Origin: Forficula auricularia
Lineage: Eukaryota > Arthropoda > Insecta > Dermaptera > Forficulidae
Direction of reading: 5' to 3'
DNA length: 64,000 nucleotides
Assembly (NCBI GenBank): GCA_024734495.1
Contig: JALMQS010000828.1
Location: 3,583,101-3,647,100 of the forward strand
A program made the position numbers and the translations under genes. The notes under the pieces were generated by a model. That model saw only the letters and a program-made list of their open reading frames with translations, ran no database searches and was not told the DNA's origin. Below, piece by piece: positions 41,755-52,548 of the stretch. Each line of letters begins with the position of its first letter. Positions within the stretch are counted from its first letter, which is position 1.

Positions 41755-42771
41755 TCTATATATATAAAATTAAGGTTTTGTCTGTACCTTGGTCCAAATC
41801 ACGCCAAATTTTGGTTGCACACGCTTCAAGCAAAGTTATGAACGAAAACACCCTCAACAAAATTCCAGTCTATATGTCTGTCTGTATGTTTCCGTAGGTT
41901 CCGCGAAAAGTTGCTCACGATTCACGTAAAAACGGCTGAAGGGATTATTATTAAATTTCATATTTACATCAGATGTCTTCTAATTTACGTTTATAGCTAT
42001 ATAACGTTTTGATATTTTGACCCCAGGCGGGGGGGCGCACGAATGAAAATTATCAAATAACTCCTAAACTATTAACTCTACGGCAAATTTTATTATGAGC
42101 AAAGTTGTAGGGGATATGATTTCTGACACTTTGTTTAAAAAAATCCACCAAAAAACCACCCAAAAAGGGAGGAGGGTCAAAATATGAAAATTCTTGCTCT
42201 TGGACCAAACTCAACCAAATTTTGTATACATAATCTGTGGGTCACTAGAAGACTAGAAATGCAAAAACTAACCACCCAAAATGGGCGAGGGGGGGTCAAA
42301 AAATGAAAATTCTTATCCTTATAGCCAACTTAAGCAAATTTTGTATATATAATCTGTGGGTCACTAGAAGGCTAGAAATGCAAAAACCGGGGGCGGGGGT
42401 GGAGTGATGGTGAGGGGTTGGGGTGCGTGGGGTGGAATGGAGTAGGGGTGAGTTAGGGTATGGGGTGCGGGGTGGTATGAGGGTCCGGGGGAGGTGCGGG
42501 GTGGAGTCCGGCGGGGCGTAGCGGGGGGGTGGTTCAGGAGCATAGGCGCGAGGGGTTCAGGTGAGGGTCCAGAGACATAGTGGGGTGGGGCGGCGTGGGG
42601 TGGTTGTGGGGGCTGGGGTTGGGGGGCACGGGATGGGGGTTCAGGGTGGGGTGGGGGCGGGGGTTGGGGTGCTGGGTGGGTTTCGGGGGTGTGGTGGGTG
42701 AGAGTGGGGTGTGAGGGGAGGGTTAGTGAGTTGGGGTCCAGGGGGCCGCCAAAGGCGGGCCTTGCAGCTAG
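41755..42771 (+). mobile_element. Non-autonomous Helitron
   Basis: Begins TCTATATATATAAAATTAAG after an A, and ends with the hairpin GGCCGCC-AAA-GGCGGGCC, then TTGCAG and CTAG before a T. 5'-TC, a 3' hairpin a few bases before CTRR and insertion between A and T are Helitron signatures. No Rep/helicase is encoded. Internal units (CTCAACCAAATTTTGTATAC) are shared with MITE family M. Confidence 0.65.
42388..42745 (+). repeat. Extreme G-rich tract inside the Helitron
   Basis: About 360 bases are composed almost only of G with T, A and few C, with dozens of GGGG runs. The opposite strand translates to a proline/histidine-rich low-complexity frame that is not a plausible gene. It has strong potential for G-quadruplex structure. 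Confidence 0.7.
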
Positions 42772-42772
42772 T

Positions 42773-43589
42773 ATACATATATTTAGCAGTGGCGGACGGT
42801 AACTTTTCAACCAGGGAATGCTGTCCGAAAGAAAATAACACTTCATTTTTGAAAAAAATGTAATCTTCGCAAAATGCATCATAAAATTTTTCATTATTTT
42901 TCAATTTTGATATTAAATGTTTTTCAATTGATATTATGGCGAGAGCGGGCAGTCTACCTTCCCTTTGGCAACTTATGGTGATTGATTTAATTCTTTTCAT
43001 CTATGTAGTTGAAAATGAATGTTAAACCGAGGCTCTTTTGAAAGGTAACATATATGGTAGTGCAAACTAATTGTATTAAATCAAATATTCTGCCAAAACA
43101 ACTTTTAATTTATCATTCGAGATTAAAAATCTAATTTTGAAATTTTAAATTAAAGTCAGGAGTCAAGAGTACATGTCTAAACTAATTAACTTATCAACTT
43201 CATAAAATCAAAGTATTTTCCAGAAGATAGCTCAAATGATTCGAATATTAAATAAGGAAAATTATTTTCATATTTTAATGTGAAATTGTTCCATAAATAG
43301 ATAGATAAAGAGCGAAATAAAGCTACACGAGATTCATATTTGACATGGTATATGAAAATCCTCTTGATGATCTGAGATTTTAGGGATGCGCTGCATCCAC
43401 AGCATCCATGGACCGCACGCCTATTTAGGTACCCAACCCTAGGTAGGCTAACCCGACTCTCACTTGGTATGCTTATTTTTACAAGCTTTATATTAGCTTC
43501 ACCTGTATGTATGTATTTATCTATGTATCAATGTGACTTTTGTTCTGTTAAATTTCGCAAGCATTTCTCTATAAAAATAGTTTACCTAC
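42773..43589. other. AT-rich intron sequence, nothing recognised
   Basis: No repeat family or coding pattern recognised. Confidence 0.35.
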
Positions 43590-44761
43590 TAGGGTGGGTC
43601 GAAAAAACTGAATTTTTTTTTCGAAAACGCTTTAGTGCGGAAAAGTTGCCTATAAGAAGAAAAAGGGCATAAAAAATTAAAATCGGTTAACATCTTCCGC
43701 TAGCGCATCGAACTTGAAACTTATGAAAAATTGCAAAAATCAAGATATTTCTAAATTTTTTTTATTAGTTTTAATTTTTAAGATAAACACACTCTAGTGT
43801 TTTATGTTTGTTTTATGGCTTTAATAACCTAAATTAATTAAATTCTAATCAATAATATACTTTTTACTTTACCATACAGGGTAAAGTATTGTAATGGTAT
43901 GGTCAAGTTTTGTAATCGTGCATGAAAAAAGTGTTTTTTTTCCTTATTTTTTTCAAAATATCTAAAAAACGGCGGAAACTATTTTGATTAAAAAAATTGA
44001 GCGAAACCACGGAATTTCGCTCTACAAAAAAGCTCATATAAGTGAACATCGAAAAAATTATATTTTTTGAGATAATAATTGTTTTGTCAAAATGTCTGTT
44101 AGTCTGTCTGGTTGTTAGTTAGTCTGTGCGTTATTTAATTTTTGTGGACGAGCTAGCTTAAAAACTAGTGGGAATATCGAAACCAAATTTCACACGTAGT
44201 TTTGGTCCATTGAGATTAAGAGCTGATTAGATTTTAGTGTATATCGACCCAAAATTAAGGGAGGTGGAGGGGGGGTTACAAATTAAAAATCTAGGCCATT
44301 TGAGCAAACTCAACCAAATTTTGTATACATAATCTGTGGGCCCACAGTAATCTAAAAATGGAAAACCTAACAGCCCAAAATGGGTGTATGGTCAAAAAAT
44401 GAAAATCTAGGCTCTTGTACTAAACTCAACCAAATTTTGTATACAAAATCAGTGGGCCCCCAGGAGTCTAAAAATGGAAAATCTAACCCCCCTACATGAT
44501 TATAAATAATTTTATTAAATATTAAATATAATTGAGGGGCCAGGTTGTATGGTAAAGTCAAGTGGATGGCCACATCAGAACACGTCAGCTTATTTATATT
44601 CGCTCAACATCCTAGAAAAATCCTATTTTTGCAATTTTTCATAAGTTTCAAGTTCGATGCGCGAGCGGAAGATGTTAACCGATTTTAATTTTTTTATTCC
44701 CTTTTTCTTCTTATTACAATACGTTTTCGAAAAAACATTTCAGTTTTTTCGACCCATCCTA
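43590..44761. mobile_element. hAT-like fold-back with perfect 8-bp duplication
   Basis: Ends TAGGGTGGGTCGAAAAAACT and, reverse-complemented, TAGGATGGGTCGAAAAAACT. The arms are about 165-180 bp. TTACCTAC flanks both sides (43582-43589 and 44762-44769). A family M MITE (43866-44595) fills the loop. YAGNG-type ends plus an 8-bp duplication suggest hAT. Confidence 0.75.
43866..44595 (+). mobile_element. MITE family M, copy 3
   Basis: ACTTTACCATACAGGGTAAA at the left, and TTGTATGGTAAAGTCAAGTG and ACACGTCAGCTTATT at the right. A short duplication near the left end (GTATTGTAATGG, GTTTTGTAATCG) differs from the other copies. Confidence 0.7.
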
Positions 44762-44865
44762 TTACCTACTCAATTTAAATGAAATTATATAAAAATAATA
44801 AAAATAAATACATTTCATGCTGTTAAATTCTGCATGCTTTTCTCTATAAAAATAATTAAGACTAA

Positions 44866-45107
44866 AAAGTAAAAAAATAAAATATATTAAAAAAAAAAAA
44901 ACTAAAAACATGCTTCTAAAAAAGTACAAAATAATGTAATAAATGTAAAGTCAAAGTGACTGGGGTACTTTGTCGAAATTAATTAAAAGTTGATGATTCT
45001 GCGCCCCTCACTTTTTGACTTTATATTCATTCCATTATTTTGTACTTTTTAGAAGTATGTTTTTTAGTTTATTTTAAATATATTTTTTATTTTTTACTTT
45101 ATCCATA
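44866..45107. repeat. Palindromic repeat
   Basis: Arms of about 90 bp share AAAAAGTACAAAATAATG and TAAAACATGCTTCTAAAAAA in inverted form and enclose about 60 bp. Its class is unknown. Confidence 0.55.
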
Positions 45108-45308
45108 TTTTATTTAAGTATAATGTGGTGCATGCAACCTTGCTTGTTGGCTCATCACCTGCCACTGTTATTATTTTCCTATAAGCTTAAGTTTGTTTTC
45201 ACCCATAAGAGTAGATTGTGTCGTAAAAATTCATATGAATAAAAATCTTGAATAGAATATTCTATGTAGATTTGATGGTGTTTTTATTTATTTATTTTTG
45301 TATGCTAG

Positions 45309-45465
45309 GGAGGTTTAATCCGCAACACCCTGTTGGCGCTGAAGCATATGCGTGGGGGTGTAATCGTGAACAACGCAGGCCTGGCCTTTTACCCCCTACC
45401 GACGGCGCCCATCTACAGCGGACTCTGCCACTCGGCACTCTACTTCAGCATCGCACTTGGGGTCA
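45309..45465 (+). CDS. SDR-family protein, exon 4 (catalytic region)
   Basis: Follows TGTATGCTAG in phase 0 and most likely ends at the strong donor GTAAGT (45466), 157 nt, phase 1. It encodes GGLIRNTLLALKHMRGGVIV, then NNAGLAFYPLPTAPIYSGLC and HSALYFSIALGV. Against the classical pattern (Ser in NTAS, then YxxxK), the Ser position is Gly (NNAG), the Tyr is present (IYSG) and the Lys position is Cys (YSGLC). Two of the four catalytic residues are therefore replaced while the frame is open and the splice sites are good. This suggests a catalytically inactive SDR-like protein. The C-terminal exon (usually 80-100 residues) was not found downstream. Confidence 0.8.
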
Positions 45466-46052
45466 GTAAGTACCCACAATAACAGACCTCTACTCCTATG
45501 CACCTTGTTACCTACTTGACCATACAGGGTGTGGTCAAGTATTGTAATCGTCCATGAAAAAAGTGGTTTTATTGTTTTGTTTTTTCGAAATACAGTCGAT
45601 CTCGATAATTCGAACTCTTCAGCTGTTAACTTCGGTAAATCGAAAAAATGCTGTGTATTTTGATACCCTCGATAACTCTTTTTCGTAACAAGTGGGTGAG
45701 AGAACGTTCTATAATTAGAACTAGGCCACTTCCCCACTTTAAAATTCAAATTTTTCATAGCAAAAAACTATTCTTAATTTTTTTAATTACCCTAGTAATG
45801 TTTAAAACTATATAGTAACTATATAGTTTGAAACATTGTGCTACTAGGATAGGTATGTTATTATCTTTTGCAGGTTTGGGCAACCTTTGCTTAGCTGAGG
45901 GCGTAATTTCGAAACTTAATCAGGTCGCGGGCCGTAGGAAATAAATAAGTATGTAATAGTGAATAAAATAGCGATACAAATTCACACATTTTTTTATTTA
46001 TTAATTATAATACTTAGCATAATCAAACATAAAAAGCAAATTAACAAAAATA

Positions 46053-46786
46053 AGCTGACGTGTTCTGATGTGGCCATCCACTTGACTTTACCATACAACC
46101 TGGCCCCTCACTTACATTAATATTTAATAAAATTATTTATAATCATGTAGGGGAGGGGGGTTAGTTTTTTGCATTTTTAGACTCCTAAGGGCACACTGAT
46201 TATGTATACAAAATCTGGTTGAGTTTGGTAAATGGCCAAGATTTTCATTTTTTGACCCTCCACCCCCCCCCCCCCATTTTGGGCGGTTAGTTTTTGCATT
46301 TTTAGACTTCTGGAGACCCACTGATTATGTATACAAAATTTGGTTGAGTTTGCTCAAAAGACCTAGATTTTTAATTTTTAACCCCCCTCCCCCACCCCCC
46401 TTAATTTTGGGTCGATATGCACCAAAATCTAATCAGCTCTTAATTTCAATGGACCAAAACTACGTGTGAAATTTGGTTTCGATATTCACACTAGTTTTTG
46501 AGCTAGCTCGTCCACAAAAATTTGGTAACGCACAGACTAACTAACTAACTAACAGACAGACTAACGGACATTTTGATAAAACAATTATTATCTCGAAAAA
46601 TATAATTTTTTCGATGTTCACTTATTAGAGCTTTTTTGTAGAGCGAAATGCCATGGTTTCGCTCAATTTTTTTAATCGAAATAGTTTAAGCCGTTTTTGA
46701 GATATTTTGAAAAAAAAGAAGGAAAAAAACCACTTTTTTCATGCACGATTACAATACTTGACCATACCCTGTATGGTAAAGTAAAA
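46053..46786 (-). mobile_element. MITE family M, copy 4 (innermost)
   Basis: AGCTGACGTGTTCTGATGTG at the left and ACCATACCCTGTATGGTAAA at the right, in the same orientation as 26.27 kb. It sits inside the hAT element. Confidence 0.7.
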
Positions 46787-46810
46787 AAAGATGGAAAAAT
46801 CAAATGAAAA

Positions 46811-47155
46811 TTAATGAGAGACTTGAGCTTGAAGCTGAGAAACAAGATGATCAATATTGGGGTCAATATCACTAGTGCATAGGCGCAAAGTGTTTTCTAA
46901 ATTAACATCTGTAAGCCGAGTACAATGCTTATTTTTATTAATTTTCATGATTGAAAAAAACTGCTCACATTTATACGCACCACCAAAATTGCAAATTATT
47001 TTTCGTGCGAAAACTCTCAGCTGTGGATACTTTTCTTCGGAAAGGTATGTTCTGTAAAATTCGCTTAGTTCCACATCATCAAATTTAGACTTCAAATATG
47101 AGTCTTCTTGAAGCTCGATCAATTCCATTTGTAAGTGAAGCGGAGCATCCTCCAC
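46811..47155 (-). pseudogene. hAT transposase, C-terminal dimerisation domain
   Basis: An open frame of 114 residues: MEDAPLHLQMELIELQEDSY, FDDVELSEFYRTYLSEEKYP, FGGAYKCEQFFSIMKINKNK and RLTDVNLENTLRLCTSDIDP. It is the conserved C-terminal domain of ZBED5/GTF2IRD2/SCAND3-type hAT proteins. The DDE and BED-finger parts are absent, so the gene is truncated although this frame is uninterrupted. Domestication is not indicated, because it ends at transposon boundaries. Confidence 0.85.
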
Positions 47156-47560
47156 ATTACACTTACAAATACACTATGTGTGCTAAATCTTTAATTTTTT
47201 TTTTTTGCACGTTATTTGAAATTTCTGAATCTCTCGCGGGCGGGATTGAAGCTGGTGGAGAGCCGGGGGTTGCCCATATATGATCTATTGCAATGTTAAT
47301 ACCGAGGTTAATACATATGTAATTTTTTATTCATTTTATTATTTTGACTTGAGGCTATATATAAAATCAATATAAGCTCTTATATATTTTCAAAAATATA
47401 ATACAACTCTTAATAATTCGAATATTTTTTCTTTCCTCTTTTTAATTAAAACTTCTTGATAATTCGAAGTCTCGATAATTCGAATTTTTCTTCTAGTCCC
47501 TTGGATTTCGAAATATCGAGAGTCGACTGTATTTCAAAAACGGCTGAAACGATTTTGATA

Positions 47561-48270
47561 AGAAAAATTGAGCGAAACCATGGCTTTTTGTTCTACAAAA
47601 AGCCCTAATAAGTGAACGTCAAAAAAAATTATATTTTACGCGATATTAATTATTTTGTCAAAATATTTGTTAGTACGTTAGTTACCTGGTACGTTATCAA
47701 ATAAACTAGTGAGAATATAAAAACGAAATTTCTTCACATGTAGTTTTTTAGTATTGAGATGAAGAGGTGATTAGATTTTGGTTGACTGATTCATATTACT
47801 TAAAAAATTATCGGGAATACGTTTTTATTATTATTATAATTATTTTGTTTGCTGTTGAGTATAGCTGGAAACAGAGCAGCTAAAAAATCATTAGAAAAAC
47901 ATTTTTTTTCCAAATGTCAAAAGTTTAACAAGATCTGTGAATGTTATCTCAGCAGATATTAATAAAACATGTGGGTGCGCGTATTGTGGGCGGCCGGCCA
48001 TTCTTGGCACTTTCCACCTCATTGTTTTTCACTCTAGAATGATTCATTGTTTTTTTTCTTTTTTTTGGAATTTAAATGATAGGTGGAATGACGTCAGAGA
48101 CAATTGTTTTTGAGGGATGTATATTAATTATTTTTTGGCAGCCAAAAGTTATATAAATTTTGTTTAAATTATAAATCAACTCTAAGTAATAAAAAAAGTG
48201 CAAAGTGGTATAGTCGTTAAATGAAATAGGTAAGCCACTAGAGAACCGAAAAAATAAATAAATCTAGACA
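47561..48270. repeat. Remainder of family M-like element, then AT-rich sequence
   Basis: To about 47790 the sequence follows the family M interior (ACCATGGCTTTTTGTTCTAC, TTTTACGCGATATTAATTA). The rest is unassigned. Confidence 0.4.
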
Positions 48271-48271
48271 C

Positions 48272-48540
48272 ACGGCAATGTGTCAGCCAAGTTTGGAAAA
48301 AAGGGCGACGCACCGGCCATGTGTATATTTACACGAACCTTTCAAGCTACTTTCGACCCCCCATAACTCAAAAACTATATGACTTAGACACGTGAAATTT
48401 TGCATGTCTAATAAGGCCCATTAGAACATCTAGAATCCCAAATTTCATGAATAAATCTATTATAGTTCTTGAGTTATTAAGCTCTGAAAAGTGTCATTTT
48501 TAACACTGACTGACATATCAAAAACCTAGAGTACTTCCGC
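48272..48540 (+). repeat. Dispersed repeat, copy 1
   Basis: TAGACACACGGCAATGTGTC then GGGCGACGCACCGGCCATGT, about 270 bp, repeated at 63.13-63.42 kb with high identity. The second copy directly precedes LINE sequence. Confidence 0.7.
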
Positions 48541-48880
48541 TGATCCTAGAATGCTGAAATTTGGTAGAGTTTGGGCCAGAATTAAAGGAAAAAATCGAAA
48601 AAGTGAAACTTTCCTATTTCAGGACCTAAAATGAAGGGGTAAAATTTGTTATGGGCTTAATTAACATATAGTGAAAATACCTACAATCATGCTTGAATGC
48701 TGAAATTTGGCATACTGGTAAAGCTTGGCACATTAATAAAGAAGGATATTGAAAAATGGAAACTTTCCCTTCTTCGTGGCCCGAAATGAAGGGGGTGAAA
48801 TTTATGAAAAAGTTTTTAATAGATATTTTATGAGAAATATTTAATAATTATTAATATAAATTGATAGAGATTTTCTTTAG
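48541..48880. repeat. Related degenerate units
   Basis: Two imperfect units contain AATGCTGAAATTTGG at about 48551 and 48699. Both continue the repeat that starts at 48272. Confidence 0.45.
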
Positions 48881-48970
48881 GAGACGGACTGGTATAAATA
48901 TGCAATTGGATGTTGATGAAAGCAGTCCCGTGGACTGCTTTCATCAACATCCAATTGCATTAATATAAAT
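48881..48970. repeat. Perfect 28-bp hairpin of family B type
   Basis: GAGACGGACTGGTATAAATA precedes a perfect inverted repeat at 48901-48959 (TGCAATTGGATGTTGATGAA..., loop CGT). GAGACGGACTG also starts the family B palindrome at 52.55 kb, so this looks like a collapsed copy without ribozyme. Confidence 0.6.
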
Positions 48971-49300
48971 GTTTAAATATAATTATTTAGATAAATTAAA
49001 GGATAAAACTTTTCAAAAATTATTGATATCTGACCAAAAACATAAATGTGAAAAAGGGGCCAAGTTCGGTACAAAAGGCTTCGCCGACAAAAGAGTTGAG
49101 ATCTAAAGTACCAAGTTCCATAGCAAATGCTTAAATCATAGCTATAAGAATTTACAACGTACTTCAATTGATTTAAAAGAAAATTTGTTAGGTACCTACT
49201 TTTTTTCTTTTTTTTTTTATGCAATCGAATGCACCAGTAAAGATGCAGCCCCTATGGATCTCGAAAGACCCTTGCATTACCGAAGAGAAGGGAAAGTTGA

Positions 49301-50193
49301 TTAAGTGAGAGCGTGTAGACGTAGGTGTTTATGCACTCGGGTTTTGAAGGTTTGAAGATTATAAGTGGTGGGAAAGATGGAGGCTGGGAGAGAGTTCCAG
49401 TTCCTTGAAGTCATGGGGATATTTGTATTGGCGAATGAAGTGGTCCGGCACTTTTCTAATTTGACCGCGAAAGAGTGTTGGGAGTCGGCAAAACGCGTGC
49501 ACGTGCGAAGCATGCTTTGGGGGCAATTATTGATTTTATCTCATCAGAGCACCTGCCGTGATAGTATCTAGAGAAAAGGGAAAGGGCAGAGACATTTCTT
49601 CGATGAGCTAGCGAGTCGAGGGGGTCGGTGAGGGTAGAATCGTTAATTAGCCTGACGGCTCGTTTCTGAATTGCATCCAGGGTAGCAAGAGAATATTTAG
49701 AGGCTCCTCTCCATAGATGAGAGCCGTATTCGAGACAGGGCCGGATTTGGGCCTTGTAGATGGTGAGAAGATGTGGGGGCTTGAAAAATCGCTTGGACCT
49801 GAATAAGTAGCCAATCTTCCTTGCAGCAGATTTCGCCACAGAGGAGATGTGTTCATTCCAAGACAGGTCAGATGCGACAGAGACGCCCAACATGGATAGG
49901 CTGTCACACATTTTCAGGGTATTCGAATCGAAGTGAATATCAGGGAAATCTTTATTTTCGCGCCTAGAAATTAGACAACATTGAGTCTTGTTTGAATTAA
50001 AGTTAACTAAATTTTGAGAGCCCCATTTATTCAGTTTGTCTAGGTCGAGAGTAATTGAGGAGGCAACATTGATTCGATTATTCGGGAGTGAGGGTTTGCC
50101 GTGCAGAGTGCTATCGTCGGCGTAACAATGAGTGGGGTTTGACGTTTGATCGATAAGGTCGTTTATATAAATTAGGAAGAGTGTGGTGGAGAT
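49301..50193 (-). pseudogene. Jockey-like LINE reverse transcriptase, C-terminal part
   Basis: The minus frame runs from VISTTLFLIYINDLIDQ (about 50193) through the catalytic box HCYADDSTLHG (YADD, codons 50113-50124), LDKLNKWGSQNLVNFNSNKT, GVSVASDLSWNEHISSVAKS and RPCLEYGSHLWRGASKYSLA to about 49500. It then continues after a frameshift as TSRNWNSLPASIFPTTYN. The palm C-half, thumb and C-terminal region are present, while the endonuclease and N-terminal reverse transcriptase are missing. A second copy lies at 63.48 kb. Confidence 0.85.
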
Positions 50194-50967
50194 TACTTTG
50201 ATATTGAATTTATAACTTTGTCACATCTAATTCTGATAATGGAACTGAATAACAAGAAATTTATGAAAATCTAATTAACTATTAGTAATAACCTAATAAC
50301 GATAAGAGGAAAATAAAACAGGGCGACTTGAACGAAATCACATAATTTCTCGATAACATTTCATGTGGCAAATGGTTGAATTGATAGGGAAATTGAATGG
50401 AGAAAGGAATAAAATTGCTGGAAAATTGAATGTTATTTTTATGCAGATGTAGGTGTTACCTACCTAGTTTATGAGTCATGCGTCATGCGTGAAAATAAAC
50501 TCAGCCTTCATCTAATCTAAGGTTGCGTCAAACGGAAATTAAATTTTATTTTGTATTTTATAAAGAGCAATGTTAGTTCTAGCTCCTCGGTATAGAGAAA
50601 CTTATCTATACTGTGTTTCTAAATTAAACATTTGAACAAGTTAGGGAGAAGGATTCAATGTGTGCTTTCATAAAATAAAATAGATTTTCACTAAATTAGT
50701 TTGTTTTTAATAAATAGAAAAATTGAAGAAAAAAAATGACTTCAAATGGCTTCTAAACAGTGCCTGATTTAGGATCTATGGCCCACCTAGGCTGGACCTG
50801 TGGCACGGGTCCTACAGGGGAAAATATTTTTTTTAAATTAACCTAAAAAACCGCATTTTCCGCATTAAAAACTTAAAAATAAACGTCCATGACTCTTTGT
50901 TGAAACCTTGTTAAATATATTTTTTTAAAAGTAGACCATTTGTGGTACGGGCCCATAGGCTGCAGCG
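50194..50967. other. AT-rich stretch, nothing recognised
   Basis: No gene or repeat family identified. Confidence 0.35.
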
Positions 50968-51120
50968 AGGGGCGAACCGCGACCTAAAATCGTGTACACC
51001 TACTTCCACTTCCACTTTAATTTCCAAGTAGAAGACAATAGATTATCTAATGAATTCCAAAGTAATTCCAAATAATTCCAACGACGGTGTACACCTAATT
51101 CTAATCGCGGTTCACCCCTC
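50968..51120. mobile_element. About 150-bp MITE, copy 1
   Basis: Ends GAGGGGCGAACCGCGACC and, reverse-complemented, GAGGGGTGAACCGCGATTAG. Core GTGTACACCTA is inverted at both sides. A second copy is at 52272-52429. Confidence 0.65.
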
Positions 51121-52271
51121 AGCCTGTGCTTAAATACGTTCTAAAAGGGATAATTTTTGAATATGAAAAATGACCCTCAAAAAGAAAATGTGGAAAAAAA
51201 AGCTTATATACGATTTGTTGTCAAATTGGACTGATTTTTTTGGAAAATAATTTAAAAGCCAATAAAAAAAACAATAAAAAATTATACGAGTATTTTTTCT
51301 TTTTGTTTAACACATAGTTTTCGAGTTAGTGTGATAGAAAGAAGGCAGAAATTGTAAAAAATGGAAAATTCATTAAGCCCAAAAACCTAAAAAAATGAGA
51401 CTAGGGAAAATAAAATATGTGGCGATTATTATTTTTGACTAAAAAAACATGTCCTACAATTGTAAGGAAATCAAAATCAGCCTGGGAAAAAATTGAATAT
51501 TTCATGTGAAATACTTCAATATACCTACTTGTATCGGTATTAAATATTATTTTAAATAAAAAATAATAATAATAAAATTTTACAAATATAATAATATATA
51601 TATTAAACTAATAAAAAATGTAAAACATGTTAAAATATGTAAATATATATTTTTAGTATAAAACGTCAGTCAGAGTTTTGAACACATTTTTAGTATACAA
51701 TTTTAAAGTGTTGACAAATCAGACTTAGAAGACAATATTAAAATGGAAATTACTATTATATACTCATGTGTGTAGTCAGTAGCGCAGATCAACAAGATAA
51801 GAGACCTAGGGTAAGAAGAGCTCTTTTATTGTATAAGAAACATTTAAACTCTCCCGTATGGAAATGGACCATTTTATTAACAATTTGAATAAAATATATG
51901 GAAAGTTTTTTTATTATGATATTTCCAGAGTAGTTAATTATTTCTTTTGTTTCTTTTAATAAATGATTCGACCTTAGTTCCCTTGATCCCTTAGCCCAGT
52001 GTAAAAACGTTTTCGCTCTTTTTCTTTTTAAAAATAAAAAAGGCATGAAGAAAACTTGATATATTTTATAAAAACGGGGCATTTTATCGGAGGGGGATAC
52101 AAGCCGCTTTTATTCACAATAAATGGGGGGATGTGGTTCGGAGAATGCACACCTTATTGATGGTGGTCCAAGAATTGCCTTGGAGAAATATACTTTTTAT
52201 TGTTTCCGAAGTTTTCTTTTCACAGAAGTTTGGGACGAAGCTAGTGGTAGATGACCGCCCCCGTTTAGGGA
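51121..52271. other. AT-rich stretch, nothing firmly recognised
   Basis: A frame at 52090-52260 (including WGDVVRRMHTLLMVVQELPW) is protein-like in composition but matches nothing I know. Confidence 0.3.
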
Positions 52272-52429
52272 TTCAGCCGAGGGGTGAACCGCGACCTAAA
52301 ATCATGTACACCTACTTCCACTTTCATTTCCAAGTAGAAGACAATAGATTATCTAATGAATTCCAAAGTAATTCCAAATAATTCCAAAGACGGTGTACAC
52401 CTAATTCCAATCGCGGTTCACCCCTCGGA
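52272..52429. mobile_element. About 150-bp MITE, copy 2 with 8-bp duplication
   Basis: CGAGGGGTGAACCGCGACC at the left and CGCGGTTCACCCCTCG at the right. GATTCAGC is present on both sides, immediately outside each end. Nearly identical to copy 1. Confidence 0.7.
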
Positions 52430-52548
52430 TTCAGCTATTCAGCAAACACTAATTTTAAAATGTTATTTTTTAATCTACACTTATGTCAAAGATTAAGAAT
52501 AAATTAAAAAAAAAATCAAATTATTTTATAAGATTGGAGTAATTTATG

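Larger units (their letters stand above)
40446..45308. other. SDR intron 3 (4.9 kb) with mobile elements
   Basis: Holds a double fold-back with hammerhead (41040-41735), a Helitron (41755-42771), a hAT-like fold-back carrying a family M MITE (43590-44761) and a palindrome (44866-45107). The segment 42773-43580 has no recognised feature. Confidence 0.75.
45871..47282 (-). mobile_element. hAT element nested in the Tigger
   Basis: Left end CAGGTTTGGGCAACCTTTG; right end in reverse complement CATATATGGGCAACCCCCGG. Flanks are ATCTTTTG (45863-45870) and ATCTATTG (47283-47290), 7 of 8. It encodes a hAT C-terminus on the minus strand and has a family M MITE inserted in it. Confidence 0.75.
45593..47529. 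mobile_element. Pogo/Tigger-like element, TA-flanked
   Basis: Ends CAGTCGATCTCGATAATTCG and, reverse-complemented, CAGTCGACTCTCGATATTTC. TA flanks both (45591-45592 and 47530-47531). CAGTCGAC/CTCGATAATTCGAA ends are typical of pogo-type elements. No transposase was recognised. It carries a hAT insertion. Confidence 0.7.
45515..47560. mobile_element. Family M-like element, outermost layer of a four-level nest
   Basis: Starts TTGACCATACAGGGTGTGGT at about 45517 and breaks off at GTTTTTTCGAAATA (45592). It resumes after the Tigger at TTTCAAAAACGGCTGAAACG (47532), as in other copies where these are contiguous. Confidence 0.6.

Noticed and set aside
42364..43000. Long minus-strand open frames rich in Pro and His
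   Set aside because: They are translations of the G-rich tract in the Helitron. The composition is low-complexity and no protein family fits.
52090..52380. Protein-like frame (WGDVVRRMHTLLMVVQELPW...)
   Set aside because: Considered as the missing SDR exon 5, but it has no PG motif, no matching phase-1 acceptor and runs into a MITE.
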